NCBI RefSeq assembly: GCF_003113895.1
Contig: NZ_BDUD01000001.1
Coordinates: 900,416 to 964,415, forward strand
Direction: 5' to 3'
Length of the DNA stretch: 64,000 nt
Source: Nostoc commune NIES-4072
GTDB taxonomy: Bacteria; Cyanobacteriota; Cyanobacteriia; Cyanobacteriales; Nostocaceae
Shown here piece after piece: positions 9,434 to 18,134 of the stretch. The first letter of the stretch is position 1. The number at the start of each line of letters is the position of its first letter. The notes below the pieces were generated by a model. It searched no databases, was not told the origin of the DNA, and was given only the letters and a program-made list of their open reading frames with translations. The position numbers and the translations under genes were made by a program.

Positions 9434-11047
9434 ATGAATATAATTGAACAAGCTCAGGAAAAATTCAGCCTTTTAGATAAAATTCCCTTAGGAGCTTTTG
9501 TTCTAAAATCAGATTATATTGTTATCTTCTGGAACTCCTGCTTAGAGGAATGGACAAAAATTCCGAAAAGTAAAATTTTGGGAATTTCTATTCAGGAATA
9601 TTTTCCTCATCTGAATCAACCTCGCTACGCTAGCCGTTTGCACCAAATTTTTCAAGGCGGGCCTCCGACAATTTTTTCTTCTCAACTGCATAAATATATC
9701 ATTCCAGTACCTATATCTCAAGATAAATACCGCATTCAACACACAACTGTTACTGCTGTATCTGCGTTTCATGGAGATGGATTTTATGCTCTGTTTTCAA
9801 TTGAAGATTTGACAGATTTAACGTTCCGAGTTCAGGAATATAAAAATCTACGCGATCAGGCTCTAGCAATAGCAGAAGAACGCCAACGAGCGAAAGAAGC
9901 TGCTGAGAGAGCAAATCGCATAAAAGATGAATTTTTAGCAATTGTTTCTCATGAACTTCGTTCTCCTCTTAATCCAATTTTAGGGTGGGCAAAGCTATTA
10001 AAGAATCGCTCATTAAACGAAGCTACTACTGTACGTGCCCTAGAAACCATCGAACGAAATGCTGAATTACAGGCTCAGTTGATTGAAGATTTGTTAGATA
10101 TCTCTCGTATTCTCCGGGGCAAGCTAGCACTTAATTTAGAAAGGGTTAATCTTGTTTTTACTGTTCAAGCTGCCTTAGAGACAGTGCAATTGGCAGCAGA
10201 AGCAAAGTCCGTTCAAATTAATCTTCATTTAGATACAGGAATTGGACAGGTTAAGGGTGATAGTAGTCGTATTCAACAAATTATTTGGAATCTGCTTTCT
10301 AACGCTGTTAAATTCACACCATCCGGCGGACAGGTAGAAGTTTACTTAAAACAGATTAATTCTGAGATACAACTGAAAGTTAGTGACACAGGTAAAGGTA
10401 TTAGTCCTGACTTTCTACCATACGTATTTGAATATTTCCGTCAGGCAGATAGTAGTACAACCCGAAGTTTTGGTGGACTAGGACTTGGTTTAGCGATTGT
10501 GCGCCAACTTGTTGAATTACATGGCGGTACAGTTTCGGCAGAAAGCGCTGGAGAAGGACTTGGTGCAACGTTTACGGTTTGCCTACCCGTGTTTGAACAT
10601 GTGGAATTAGAAAGAGAAAATCACAATGTATCAGAAGATTTCTATCCATCTTGTATGCTTTATGCTCCACTAGAAGGAATACGTTTGTTAATTGTAGATG
10701 ATAATACTGATACCCGTGAGTTTCTAAGTTTTTTATTGGAACAGCAGGGAGCAATTGTAACGCTTGCAGCATCAGCCAGTGAAGCACTGACTGCAATTAT
10801 GCAGTCAAAGCCAGATTTGCTGTTAAGTGATTTAGGTATGCCAAATGTTGACGGTTACACTTTGATCAGAAAGTTACGAGCAATGCCCGCGAATTTAGGT
10901 GGACAAATTCCCGCGATCGCTCTTAGTGCTTACGCCGCAGAAACCACACAAAAACAGGTTTTTACAGCCGGATTTCAACTCCATATCGCTAAACCAGCCG
11001 ATCCTGCCAGATTGGTAGCTGCGATCGCAGCCCTTGTGAAGAATTGA
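9434..11047 (+). CDS. PAS-hybrid histidine kinase with C-terminal receiver
   Basis: 537 residues with no membrane segments. A PAS-like sensor covers about residues 10-130 (IPLGAFVLKSDYIVIFWNSCLEEW). A coiled coil (about 131-165) leads to the HisKA domain with phospho-acceptor H173 (AIVSHELRSPLNPILGW). The HATPase domain shows the N box (QIIWNLLSNAVKFTPSGG), G1 (VSDTGKGIS) and G2 (GGLGLGLAIVRQLVELHGG). A C-terminal receiver carries LLIVDDNTD, phospho-acceptor D466 (LLLSDLGMPNVDG) and a lysine in HIAKPAD. It sits 72 bp after the CheC-like gene on the same strand and may feed a second input into the chemosensory pathway. Confidence 0.92.
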   Translation: MNIIEQAQEKFSLLDKIPLGAFVLKSDYIVIFWNSCLEEWTKIPKSKILGISIQEYFPHLNQPRYASRLHQIFQGGPPTIFSSQLHKYIIPVPISQDKYRIQHTTVTAVSAFHGDGFYALFSIEDLTDLTFRVQEYKNLRDQALAIAEERQRAKEAAERANRIKDEFLAIVSHELRSPLNPILGWAKLLKNRSLNEATTVRALETIERNAELQAQLIEDLLDISRILRGKLALNLERVNLVFTVQAALETVQLAAEAKSVQINLHLDTGIGQVKGDSSRIQQIIWNLLSNAVKFTPSGGQVEVYLKQINSEIQLKVSDTGKGISPDFLPYVFEYFRQADSSTTRSFGGLGLGLAIVRQLVELHGGTVSAESAGEGLGATFTVCLPVFEHVELERENHNVSEDFYPSCMLYAPLEGIRLLIVDDNTDTREFLSFLLEQQGAIVTLAASASEALTAIMQSKPDLLLSDLGMPNVDGYTLIRKLRAMPANLGGQIPAIALSAYAAETTQKQVFTAGFQLHIAKPADPARLVAAIAALVKN

Positions 11048-11079
11048 ACTTTTAAAAGTCATTAAGTTTGCAGCATTCT

Positions 11080-11925
11080 CTAACCTAGTTCTACACTTGT
11101 CACAGCAAAGATGCGATAAATGGGTAAATTAGGAATTTCTTTAGTGTACATCCGAGCAGTTTGAGAGACTGGCTGCAATTGGTAACGTTGAACTAGGTCA
11201 ATCGCTTGTAGATTTGCATCCGGCACATCAAAAAACACTGGAGCATGAGGATTTTGTGCAAGCAAGGCTTGAAACAATGCTTCAGCAATCTGTTCATCAT
11301 TAGCAAATAGTGGCCCAACCCTAAAACCTGTATGGGCAGGTCGGATAACTCCGTAACCAGCAAGATATCCATTTTTGAGAAACCCGAAAGCAGTACTTTC
11401 TGGCTGTTCAATCCAATGTTGCAGAAATAGCGATCGCTTAGAAGGAAAAAATTGGCGATCGTAAGCCACCAAATCTTCAAAAGGCACTGTTTTCAGATCC
11501 ACGATTCCAGCAGGCACAACACCGCCACCTACCGCTTCATAACGAATATGGTTATAAGCGATTTGGAAACCAGACTTTTTGTAGTTATCTTGTTGAGCTA
11601 CTGCACCATCCAAGCCGATGTTACGATCGGCACCCAGATAGTCCATTGCTGTCTTCCAAATTTTTATACCCAACCCCTGCCCACGAAACTGGGGTTTCAC
11701 AACGTAAAAACCTATAACGGCAAAGTGTGGATCGTAAGCAACAGCAGAAATGCACCCCACCGGCTCACCATTCAACTCACCCAAGAAAAAACCGCTCTCG
11801 TCACTTTGATAAAAAGATTGAGCATCATACTTTCCTGGATTCCAACCTTCGGTTGCTGCCCAAGTAATCGCCAAATCCATTTCCGACCTTTTCATTGGGC
11901 GGACGACGAAATTCTCAGTGGTCAT
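11080..11925 (-). CDS. GNAT family N-acetyltransferase
   Basis: 281 residues. The N-terminal GNAT fold (1-135) has the acetyl-CoA binding motif in FYVVKPQFRGQGLGIKIWKTAM, with the family Q/RxxGxG/A pattern as QFRGQGLG. A second C-terminal domain (about 150-281), with GYGVIRPAHTGFRVGPLFANDEQIAEALF, resembles the GNAT-associated domain found in YitH-like acetyltransferases. The substrate is unknown. It is convergent with the hybrid kinase and is followed upstream (at higher coordinates) by a MITE-like element that starts 14 bp beyond its start codon. Confidence 0.85.
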   Translation of the reverse strand: MTTENFVVRPMKRSEMDLAITWAATEGWNPGKYDAQSFYQSDESGFFLGELNGEPVGCISAVAYDPHFAVIGFYVVKPQFRGQGLGIKIWKTAMDYLGADRNIGLDGAVAQQDNYKKSGFQIAYNHIRYEAVGGGVVPAGIVDLKTVPFEDLVAYDRQFFPSKRSLFLQHWIEQPESTAFGFLKNGYLAGYGVIRPAHTGFRVGPLFANDEQIAEALFQALLAQNPHAPVFFDVPDANLQAIDLVQRYQLQPVSQTARMYTKEIPNLPIYRIFAVTSVELG

Positions 11926-11938
11926 AATATCTTCTTAC

Positions 11939-12091
11939 TATAGGAATCCGGTTTGATTTTTGAAAATATACGTAGGATGTGTTAGCACGGAGAGTACGGC
12001 ATCAAACTCGTGTTCATAGTGCGTTACGAACTCCGTTCTAACACACTCTACAATACTTAATTTCGTTCAAAAATCAAATAGTAATCCTATA
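11939..12091. mobile_element. MITE-like element, copy 2
   Basis: 153 bp. The left end reads TATAGGAATCCGGTTTGAT then TTTTGAA. The reverse complement of the right end reads TATAGGATTACTATTTGAT then TTTTGAA. It shares these termini with the element at 8090-8215. The interior holds its own near-palindrome (GTAGGATGTGTTAG ... CTAACACACTCTAC), which looks like a second repeat nested inside. Confidence 0.7.
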
Positions 12092-12190
12092 CTAGGCTGT
12101 TAACTATTTAACTTGGCTTTTGCAAACTGAGTGATAACTCTTAATATTACTTTTTTGTATAGCTGCGCTTTCCAGTCCCTTGAGCATCTT

Positions 12191-12247
12191 TTATTCAAAT
12201 ACTACTGTTTTATTACCATATACTAATACATGATTTTGCAAGTGCGA
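12191..12247 (-). repeat. Duplicate of the purU 3' end (copy A)
   Basis: Read on the minus strand, this encodes SHLQNHVLVYGNKTVVFE followed by a stop codon. It is the same 18-residue tail as genuine purU (SHLQNRVLVYGNRTVVFE), with two substitutions. Similarity ends abruptly upstream at GCGAT. No purU body precedes it. It is the leftmost of three direct copies (12191, 15645, 16526). Confidence 0.85.
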
Positions 12248-12558
12248 TATCTGACGACAAGGCTAGCGCCAACGCCGTTTTTTTTAGCGGTGATTTTAGG
12301 GAAATTCTGACAAATCAAGAGTAAGACTTTGTGCGACACAAATCTAAATAAATTAGTCATGCTTTTGTCACAATTCTGCAATAGCTCTGTCAATATAACG
12401 TGTGATGCTATAGCTCTGGGTTAAAAAATAGACTCTCTCTATAGTAAATCCACACACCAGAGTCTACCGAGGAGAATCACTATAAGGCACTAATCCTTAT
12501 TTGGATGAATCTTCTAATCAAAATTGTCAGAACTCTTATAGTTAGAAGGAACAAAAAG

Positions 12559-12957
12559 ATGAATTGGAAAGTACTTGCTTTGCTCCCTGCCTTGGCTTTA
12601 GCTACTGCTGCACCTGCTTATTCTTTAAGCAATAATAAAAGCCACAATATGACTACTGCTACCCAGGTTGCTCAAAATACCCAGGCTGGCGGCACCATGA
12701 AAAAGGCTAATGCTGTCCGAAAGGTTAATGCCCGTAAGAATAGTACGGCAAATCGTAGTACCGCACTCACAGTAGGTAGCAGAGGAGAGAGAGTTAAAAC
12801 TGCTCAAAGTTTGTTAAAACAGCAAGGATTCTATACTGCAAGTGTGAATGGTGTTTTTGATAATAAGACACGTTCAGCCGTGATGAAATTTCAGAAGTCT
12901 AAAGGATTAAGAGCCGACGGAATAATTGGACCCCGCACTTTGGCATATCTTAAATAA
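12559..12957 (+). CDS. Secreted peptidoglycan-binding protein
   Basis: About 132 residues. An N-terminal signal peptide (MNWKVLALLPALALATAAPAYS) precedes a Lys/Asn-rich linker and a C-terminal PG_binding_1 domain (SRGERVKTAQSLLKQQGFY ... FDNKTRSAVMKFQKSKGL, IIGPRTLAYL). It probably binds the cell wall, and no catalytic domain is present. The longest frame starts at 12505, but the ATG at 12559 has AGAAGGA 8 nt upstream and begins the signal peptide, so it is preferred. It lies inside the segment bounded by purU-tail copies A and B. Confidence 0.88.
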   Translation: MNWKVLALLPALALATAAPAYSLSNNKSHNMTTATQVAQNTQAGGTMKKANAVRKVNARKNSTANRSTALTVGSRGERVKTAQSLLKQQGFYTASVNGVFDNKTRSAVMKFQKSKGLRADGIIGPRTLAYLK

Positions 12958-13236
12958 AATGGTTTCAGCTTCGTAAAGAAAATTATTCGGCGTTGCATAT
13001 TTACGGGATGATTTGGCAACTTCTAAAATTCCTCCACTTCCAATACTGCACGCTTTGTGCATTTTTAACTCGGCATTGGGTTTAGGGAAAAGGTTAAAGG
13101 TTAAAGGTTTTTTCTTTGCCCTTATCCCCAGAGGGGGCCCCACCTTCCCCTTTTCCCCAAAACCCGACAAGTATTGCCCCCACTTCCTCTACCTCAAGAG
13201 CTTGCCCCAATTCATCCCACTATTTTGTAACGCCAA

Positions 13237-15552
13237 TTATTCTTGCAGACGAGCAATTACACAGTGCAGAACTTTAATTTCATTAACAATTCGATCCAGT
13301 TCTGTGGAGAGTGGAGTTTGTTCTCGAACGGCTTGTAATGTGGGAGTAAAAGTGTTGGAATTGGTAGCAATTTCTGATAACCGAGCAGTATGTAACTGTT
13401 CAATTTGGTAGTGAATTGCTTCGAGATAGTTATCCAGCGCTGGTAATGGTTGGGGTGGTTGTCCCTGCCCAAGGGCATCTGCTAAGTTTTCCAAAACTTG
13501 GACAATGGTATCAGCAAGTCGCTTTACTTCAGGAAATTGGTACTCACCGCTAAATTCCCGCAGATGTTCTGCTAAAGTTGTTACCGAACTGAAAAAGCCA
13601 CGAATGTATATCATCAGCGTCATTACAGGTTCGATTTCTCCCTGAATGTGACGAGGTTCGCTGAATAATCGTTGAGCTGCGGCGTTGGCGTTGGCGTTCT
13701 CTAGTGCTGCTTGGTGGCGTAGCATGTTGATAGAATCAGCAAACGCATTATGTTCTGGATGGAGATAGTTAGCTATTACCTGTTGAAAGTAAGCAAGATT
13801 AGCTCGAATTGTCTTTTCCAGTTGTGCAGGAAGTTGCTGTCGTTCCCAACGAGGAAAAAGCAAATAGCTTCCAAGCAGTGCTAAGACACCCCCAGCGAAG
13901 CTATCGAAGATCCGCAATACTCCAACCTTCCAGCCACCTGCACTAATCATGTTAAGTAGCAAGATGATGGCGGGAGTCAGCAAGATGATAAATAAGCTGT
14001 AGCTTAACGATCGCACCGACATCGCTACAAATACCAGCAGCAGAAAACAGACTGCACTTGCTAATGAATTCTTAACTAGTAAAACCAGAGCAATACCGAT
14101 AATTCCACCCAAAATAGTGCCAACGACTCTTTGTACTGTTGTCTGTGACGTTCCGCCAAAGTTGGGTTTAAGTGCAACTAAAGCTGTGAGCGTGATCCAG
14201 TAGCCTCTAGGTAGTTGGAATAGCGAGGCAATTAATTCAGCAAAAGTTGTGATTAGTGCGAGGCGCAACGCATGACGAAACAGGACTGAATCAAAAGTGA
14301 AATTATTTCGCAGCGTATCAATAATTGTAGAACGTTCTGGTTGGGCTGGCGGAGAAATGTCTCGCTGGGCAATGCTGTTGCGCTGTTTTCCCTGGCTTAA
14401 ATCTGTAACAATCTCTGCATCAGTATGAATTTGCTCTACTAGTTTTGTCAGACTGGCTGTAATTTTCCCAAGGTTGAGGAGATCGGAATATTCATCTGTC
14501 TGAGCATTGATGGTTTGATTGAGGACTTGCGATCGCAGAACTTGCGTTTGGTGTTCTAGTGCTTCAAGACTCCGATCTAAATCCCCTAAGTGAGGTGAGT
14601 TTTTTCCTTTGGCGTAGACGCGAAGCGGCTTGTCGTTAGACATCGCTTGTGATAACATTTGCAGAGCGATTGCTGACTGTTCTAGCACTTGCTGAATTTC
14701 TGGCTGTAACCGAGAAAATAGTTGATGTTCAGATGCGATCGCTAATAGTTCGTTTAGTGCTATAACAGAATTGACAATTTGATTTATATCCTCAATTAAT
14801 ACGAGTAACTGATTTCCCCGCAGGGTAGCTCCTCTTTGCCTAGTCCAGATAGTTGTCCAGACGCTACGGGCAGATGTTAAGTTTTGAATGACTGTATCCT
14901 GAGCTTGCAAAAATCGCTCTTCCCACTGCTGCTGATTTTTTGGATTTAATGCTCTCTGGCTTGCCAAATCCACAAATCTGCTTAATGAGAGATAACAGTT
15001 AGCGACTGTCTGTATTGCAGGTACATCAGGACGCACCGCCCACAGTCCCAATGACAAGACAGTTGTCCATATTCCACCAGCTAGACATAGCCCACAGTGT
15101 TGAATAAGAGTAGACAGATTAGAAAATGAAGCGAATTTAGCCAGCGCAATTACAAACATGATCGAAGTAATCAAGCTGACAGATGCAGCCACATTGCCAT
15201 AGAGATTTGCTAAACCTGCTATAAATATTACCAAGAACGTGGTCGGGACAGCTAACCAGAGGTGACTGCTAACCAAACTTGCGATTAGGAACATCACAGT
15301 TACCCCAATCGTAGCTGCGATCATAGCGATCGCTCGCTGACGGTAGGCTCCGTCAACATTTACCATCCCAACGAACCAAGCCGCCATAGTGGCGATCGCA
15401 CTTTCAGCAGCATGACCTGTAATGATTCCAATTCCAATCGGGACACCCAGTATAAAAAGGCTACGCAATCCAGAAGCAATAGCGGGCTTACCTGGCTGGA
15501 GTTGAAACTGCTGCAACAACCAACTAAGAGGACGTTTATCTGTAGATGACAT
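13237..15552 (-). CDS. FUSC-family (YccS/aromatic-efflux-like) membrane protein
   Basis: 771 residues from the start MSSTDKRPLSW. The longest frame begins at 15648, inside a repeat, and adds an unlikely leader. There are two clusters of hydrophobic helices (about residues 25-185 and 420-575), each followed by a long soluble helical region. This is the duplicated layout of FUSC/YccS transporters. The second cluster contains GYWITLTALVALKPNFGGTSQTTVQRVVGTILGGIIG, which matches the FUSC core (W-x-x-LT, P-x-x-x-x-T-x-x-R-x-x-G-T). These proteins are putative exporters of aromatic or amphipathic compounds. It occupies most of the segment between purU-tail copies A and B. Confidence 0.85.
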   Translation of the reverse strand: MSSTDKRPLSWLLQQFQLQPGKPAIASGLRSLFILGVPIGIGIITGHAAESAIATMAAWFVGMVNVDGAYRQRAIAMIAATIGVTVMFLIASLVSSHLWLAVPTTFLVIFIAGLANLYGNVAASVSLITSIMFVIALAKFASFSNLSTLIQHCGLCLAGGIWTTVLSLGLWAVRPDVPAIQTVANCYLSLSRFVDLASQRALNPKNQQQWEERFLQAQDTVIQNLTSARSVWTTIWTRQRGATLRGNQLLVLIEDINQIVNSVIALNELLAIASEHQLFSRLQPEIQQVLEQSAIALQMLSQAMSNDKPLRVYAKGKNSPHLGDLDRSLEALEHQTQVLRSQVLNQTINAQTDEYSDLLNLGKITASLTKLVEQIHTDAEIVTDLSQGKQRNSIAQRDISPPAQPERSTIIDTLRNNFTFDSVLFRHALRLALITTFAELIASLFQLPRGYWITLTALVALKPNFGGTSQTTVQRVVGTILGGIIGIALVLLVKNSLASAVCFLLLVFVAMSVRSLSYSLFIILLTPAIILLLNMISAGGWKVGVLRIFDSFAGGVLALLGSYLLFPRWERQQLPAQLEKTIRANLAYFQQVIANYLHPEHNAFADSINMLRHQAALENANANAAAQRLFSEPRHIQGEIEPVMTLMIYIRGFFSSVTTLAEHLREFSGEYQFPEVKRLADTIVQVLENLADALGQGQPPQPLPALDNYLEAIHYQIEQLHTARLSEIATNSNTFTPTLQAVREQTPLSTELDRIVNEIKVLHCVIARLQE

Positions 15553-15644
15553 TATGAGACTGGCGACTATAACAAAGCGCGATCGCTTCTTAAAGCATTT
15601 TAGCCAGATATAACTGATGGCTTTACATTTGCTCCAATCTAAAA

Positions 15645-15707
15645 TCACTCAAATACTACTGCTCTATTACCATAGACATAGACCAATAGACGATTTTGCA
15701 AGTGCGA
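15645..15707 (-). repeat. Duplicate of the purU 3' end (copy B)
   Basis: Minus-strand reading gives SHLQNRLLVYVYGNRAVVFE and a stop codon, a purU tail with an in-frame 6-bp duplication (VY) and two substitutions. It is in direct orientation with copy A and genuine purU (copy C). The reading frame is preserved although no purU body is attached. Confidence 0.85.
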
Positions 15708-15957
15708 TCGGCAAAGACTGAGCCAACAATTTCATCAATTTCATCATGTGCTAGCTCATCACTCAGACATCCAAGTACTGCATCTTCTGAAATTGTTGCC
15801 TTTAGTTGATATTGCTCAAAAGGAATTTCTTCTTCCCGTTCATCTTTATAACGACAGACTACCCGCTTTTGGATTCCATATTTTAAAACACAAGGAATCT
15901 CTCTCACAGGTTGAATTTCTTCACCTAGTAAGGCATTAAGTAAGGTTGATTTTCCTT
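15708..15957 (-). pseudogene. Dynamin-like GTPase remnant
   Basis: On the minus strand the frame just upstream of MREIPCVLKYG reads KGKSTLLNALLGEEIQPV. This is a G1/P-loop and following helix of the kind found in bacterial dynamin-like GTPases (GKSTLLNALLGEE plus a G2-like stretch). An in-frame TAA precedes the P-loop, and the frame ends in purU-tail copy B. Only about 80 residues of what is normally a 500-800 residue protein remain, with no G3/G4 motifs. An 83-residue open frame (15656-15907) is part of this fragment and partly reads purU-tail DNA out of frame. Confidence 0.7.
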
Positions 15958-15991
15958 TTTATTAGCTGATTCATCTTCGCTTATAAATCAA

Positions 15992-16456
15992 TCAAGTGTT
16001 GTTAGTGCGAATACTTCCATCTGGCATAGTAGTGTTGCAAAAGATAGCACCTTCGAACCAAGGATTTTCACTGAGTTTTGCTCCACTCAAGTTGCATCGG
16101 GTAAAATTGACATTGCCCATACTAGCTCCTTTAAGATGGGCATCGACCAAGCAAGCATCACTCAAATTAGCACTATCCAGAACAGCATAACGCAAATTAG
16201 CTCGTGTCAAATCGACTCCACAGAGATTGGCTCCATACAAGGAAGCTTGCCCAAAATCAGTCTCCCGGAGTTTAGAAGCGCTGAGATTGATATTATCCAA
16301 AAGCATTTCGGCGACCACAGCGCCATTCAAAATAATACCGCTCAAGTTGGTACTAGCCAGTTCGTCAGAACCTTCAATGTAGATGTTACTAAAATCCCTC
16401 TCCCCAGCAGCATACCTATTCAACAACTCACTGGCATCAACCAATTTTTTACTCAT
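15992..16456 (-). CDS. Pentapeptide-repeat protein
   Basis: 154 residues. After a 25-residue N-terminal cap (MSKKLVDASELLNRYAAGERDF) come A(D/N)LxX repeats from about residue 35 to 140: TNLSG, ASLYGANLCGVDLTRANL, ANLSDACLVDAHLKGASM. They are predicted to form a right-handed quadrilateral beta helix. The cap resembles that of the pentapeptide protein at 42417 (LLKNYAAGVRDF). These proteins are very common in Nostoc and most lack known function. It lies in the small segment between purU-tail copies B and C. Confidence 0.9.
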   Translation of the reverse strand: MSKKLVDASELLNRYAAGERDFSNIYIEGSDELASTNLSGIILNGAVVAEMLLDNINLSASKLRETDFGQASLYGANLCGVDLTRANLRYAVLDSANLSDACLVDAHLKGASMGNVNFTRCNLSGAKLSENPWFEGAIFCNTTMPDGSIRTNNT

Positions 16457-16467
16457 ACACTCAACTT

Positions 16468-16500
16468 CCCGCGTAGGCGTAGCCCGCCGTAGGCATCGCT
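16468..16500. repeat. GCGTAGCCCGCCGTAGGCATCGC-type cyanobacterial repeat
   Basis: An intergenic repeat with the GCGTAGGCGTAGCCC / GCCGTAGGCATCGC motif common in Nostoc-type genomes. Related GCGTAGC-containing repeats lie near 7853, 42345, 48770 and 60538. Confidence 0.7.
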
Positions 16501-16525
16501 CTCTTACATTCCTTTTAGTATAAAA

Positions 16526-17401
16526 TCACTCAAATACTACTGTTCTATTACCATATACTAATACACGATTTTGCAAGTGCGATCGCACTGCTCTTGCTAA
16601 TACAACTCTCTCCAAATCTTTGCCTTTTCTTACCAAATCATCAACTTCATCACGGTGACTAACTCGCACCACATCTTGTTCAATAATTGGGCCTGCATCT
16701 AAATCAGCAGTGGCGTAATGAGCAGTTGCACCAATAATTTTTACCCCACGTTCAAAAGCTCGGTGATAGGGGTTTGCTCCGATAAAAGCTGGTAAAAATG
16801 AATGATGTATATTAATAATTTGTGGAAATTGACTAATAAAATCTGCACTAACAATCTGCATATATTTTGCCAATACAACTAAATCTATTTTGTACTTGCG
16901 TAATAATTCTAATTGTTGGGTTTCTTGTTCTGCTTTATTATCTTTATTGATAGGAATGTGCTGGAAGTCAATATTAAACTGTTCTGCAACTACCTTTAAA
17001 TTAGAATGGTTACTAATAATTAAAGGAATTTCAGCAATAAATTCTTTGGCGCGTTGTCTCCAAATTAAATCAAATAGACAATGGTCTTGCCGACTTACCC
17101 AAATAGCAATGCGTGGTACTGTATCAGAAAAACGTAGTTCCCACTTAGCACCTAAAGGTTGTGCGAACACTCCGTGATGCTTCGCAAACGCACTAAATGC
17201 AGGAGCAATAAATTCTCGCGGTAAATTGAACCCATCTAATTGCCATTCAATCCGGGTAAGGAATAATCCAGCAGCAAAATCTGTATGCTGATCTGCATGG
17301 ATAATATTACCACCATTAGAATAGATGAAATTAGCAAATTTCGCCACCAGTCCCCGTTGATCGGGGCAGGAAATCAGCAATGTTGCTGTCGGATTTGTCA
17401 T
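16526..17401 (-). CDS. purU: Formyltetrahydrofolate deformylase
   Basis: 291 residues, full length. The N-terminal ACT domain (about 1-85, LLISCPDQRGLVAKFANFIY) is followed by a formyltransferase-fold hydrolase with IAIWVSRQDHCLFDLIWR, INIHHSFLPAFIGANPYHRA (catalytic Asn-His region) and GATAHYATADLDAGPIIEQD (catalytic Asp). It hydrolyses 10-formyl-THF to formate and THF, balancing one-carbon pools. Its last 18 codons and stop are the source of the repeats at 12191 and 15645. The tail itself is normal for the family (YGNRT then V/I residues). It lies 26 bp downstream of the DUF4340 gene on the same strand. Confidence 0.95.
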   Translation of the reverse strand: MTNPTATLLISCPDQRGLVAKFANFIYSNGGNIIHADQHTDFAAGLFLTRIEWQLDGFNLPREFIAPAFSAFAKHHGVFAQPLGAKWELRFSDTVPRIAIWVSRQDHCLFDLIWRQRAKEFIAEIPLIISNHSNLKVVAEQFNIDFQHIPINKDNKAEQETQQLELLRKYKIDLVVLAKYMQIVSADFISQFPQIINIHHSFLPAFIGANPYHRAFERGVKIIGATAHYATADLDAGPIIEQDVVRVSHRDEVDDLVRKGKDLERVVLARAVRSHLQNRVLVYGNRTVVFE

Positions 17402-17427
17402 AATAATATCGCCAGATTTTGAATTAA

Positions 17428-18054
17428 TTATTTGCTGTTTGTGGGAGTTGGGTTAGGAATTGTGAGCGGAGGAAGTTTTTGACTATTATCTACAGGTTGT
17501 TTCCACTCTGATAGTTCCCGATTCACGGCATTTGCAAAATCTGTAGATACCAACAGTACATTTATATTTCCATCGGGTTTAGCAGTCGGGTCAGCTTGAG
17601 CATATAAGAAACGCCCGTTAAAGTTAGATTTACCCAAAATCAACTGATGGCTTTGTCGGTTTTTCAGGGTTATGTTGATGGTTGCTTGGGGTTGATCTAA
17701 GGCGAATTCTTTAAGCTCTTTTGGTGGAGTTGAAAGAGTGCGTTCACTATTACCTTTGACCAACAAATCCATCAAATAAGAAACAATGGCATCATTTGCT
17801 GGCCCCAATATCGGAGATTTGATTAACCACTTGGGGTTACTACTAGATTCAGGGTTCCGTTCCAGATTCAGAGTGAGTTTTTTTGTCGTGACTGTTAAAG
17901 ACTGCACATCATCTTCTCCAAAAGAGAAAATTCGCTGCTTTTGCTCCTTGGTTTCTTCTCGCACAGTCGCACCCCGAATTTCATGGAAGTAAACAAAACC
18001 ACCTAAACCCAACGCTAGCAGTATCAAAATTAAAGTTGTTCTTGGCAATTTCAT
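17428..18054 (-). CDS. DUF4340 domain protein, membrane-anchored
   Basis: 208 residues with one N-terminal transmembrane segment (LILILLALGLGGFVYF) and an extracytoplasmic DUF4340-type domain (FSFGEDDVQSLTVTTKKLTLNLER, KELKEFALDQPQATINITLK, LILGKSNFNGRFLYAQ). DUF4340 genes typically follow gldG-like genes in ABC-2 transporter operons, as here, and probably encode an accessory of that complex. It is shorter than many family members. Confidence 0.8.
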   Translation of the reverse strand: MKLPRTTLILILLALGLGGFVYFHEIRGATVREETKEQKQRIFSFGEDDVQSLTVTTKKLTLNLERNPESSSNPKWLIKSPILGPANDAIVSYLMDLLVKGNSERTLSTPPKELKEFALDQPQATINITLKNRQSHQLILGKSNFNGRFLYAQADPTAKPDGNINVLLVSTDFANAVNRELSEWKQPVDNSQKLPPLTIPNPTPTNSK

Positions 18055-18112
18055 TTTTAGTCATTTGTCATTGGTAAAGAGTTAATATTTATAACTCCGA
18101 ACTCTTGTACAT

Positions 18113-18128
18113 ACGCGATTAATCGCGT
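18113..18128. repeat. ACGCGATTAATCGCGT palindrome
   Basis: A perfect 16-bp palindrome between the GldG-like and DUF4340 genes. The core belongs to the same family as the paired palindromes at 33815-33870 (GACGCGATgaATCGCGTC). It may form a hairpin in the operon mRNA. Confidence 0.7.
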
Positions 18129-18134
18129 CTCTTC

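Noticed and set aside
15656..15907. 83-residue hypothetical gene
   Set aside because: Its frame continues upstream into a P-loop without a start and downstream into a purU-tail repeat out of frame. It is a fragment of a GTPase pseudogene.
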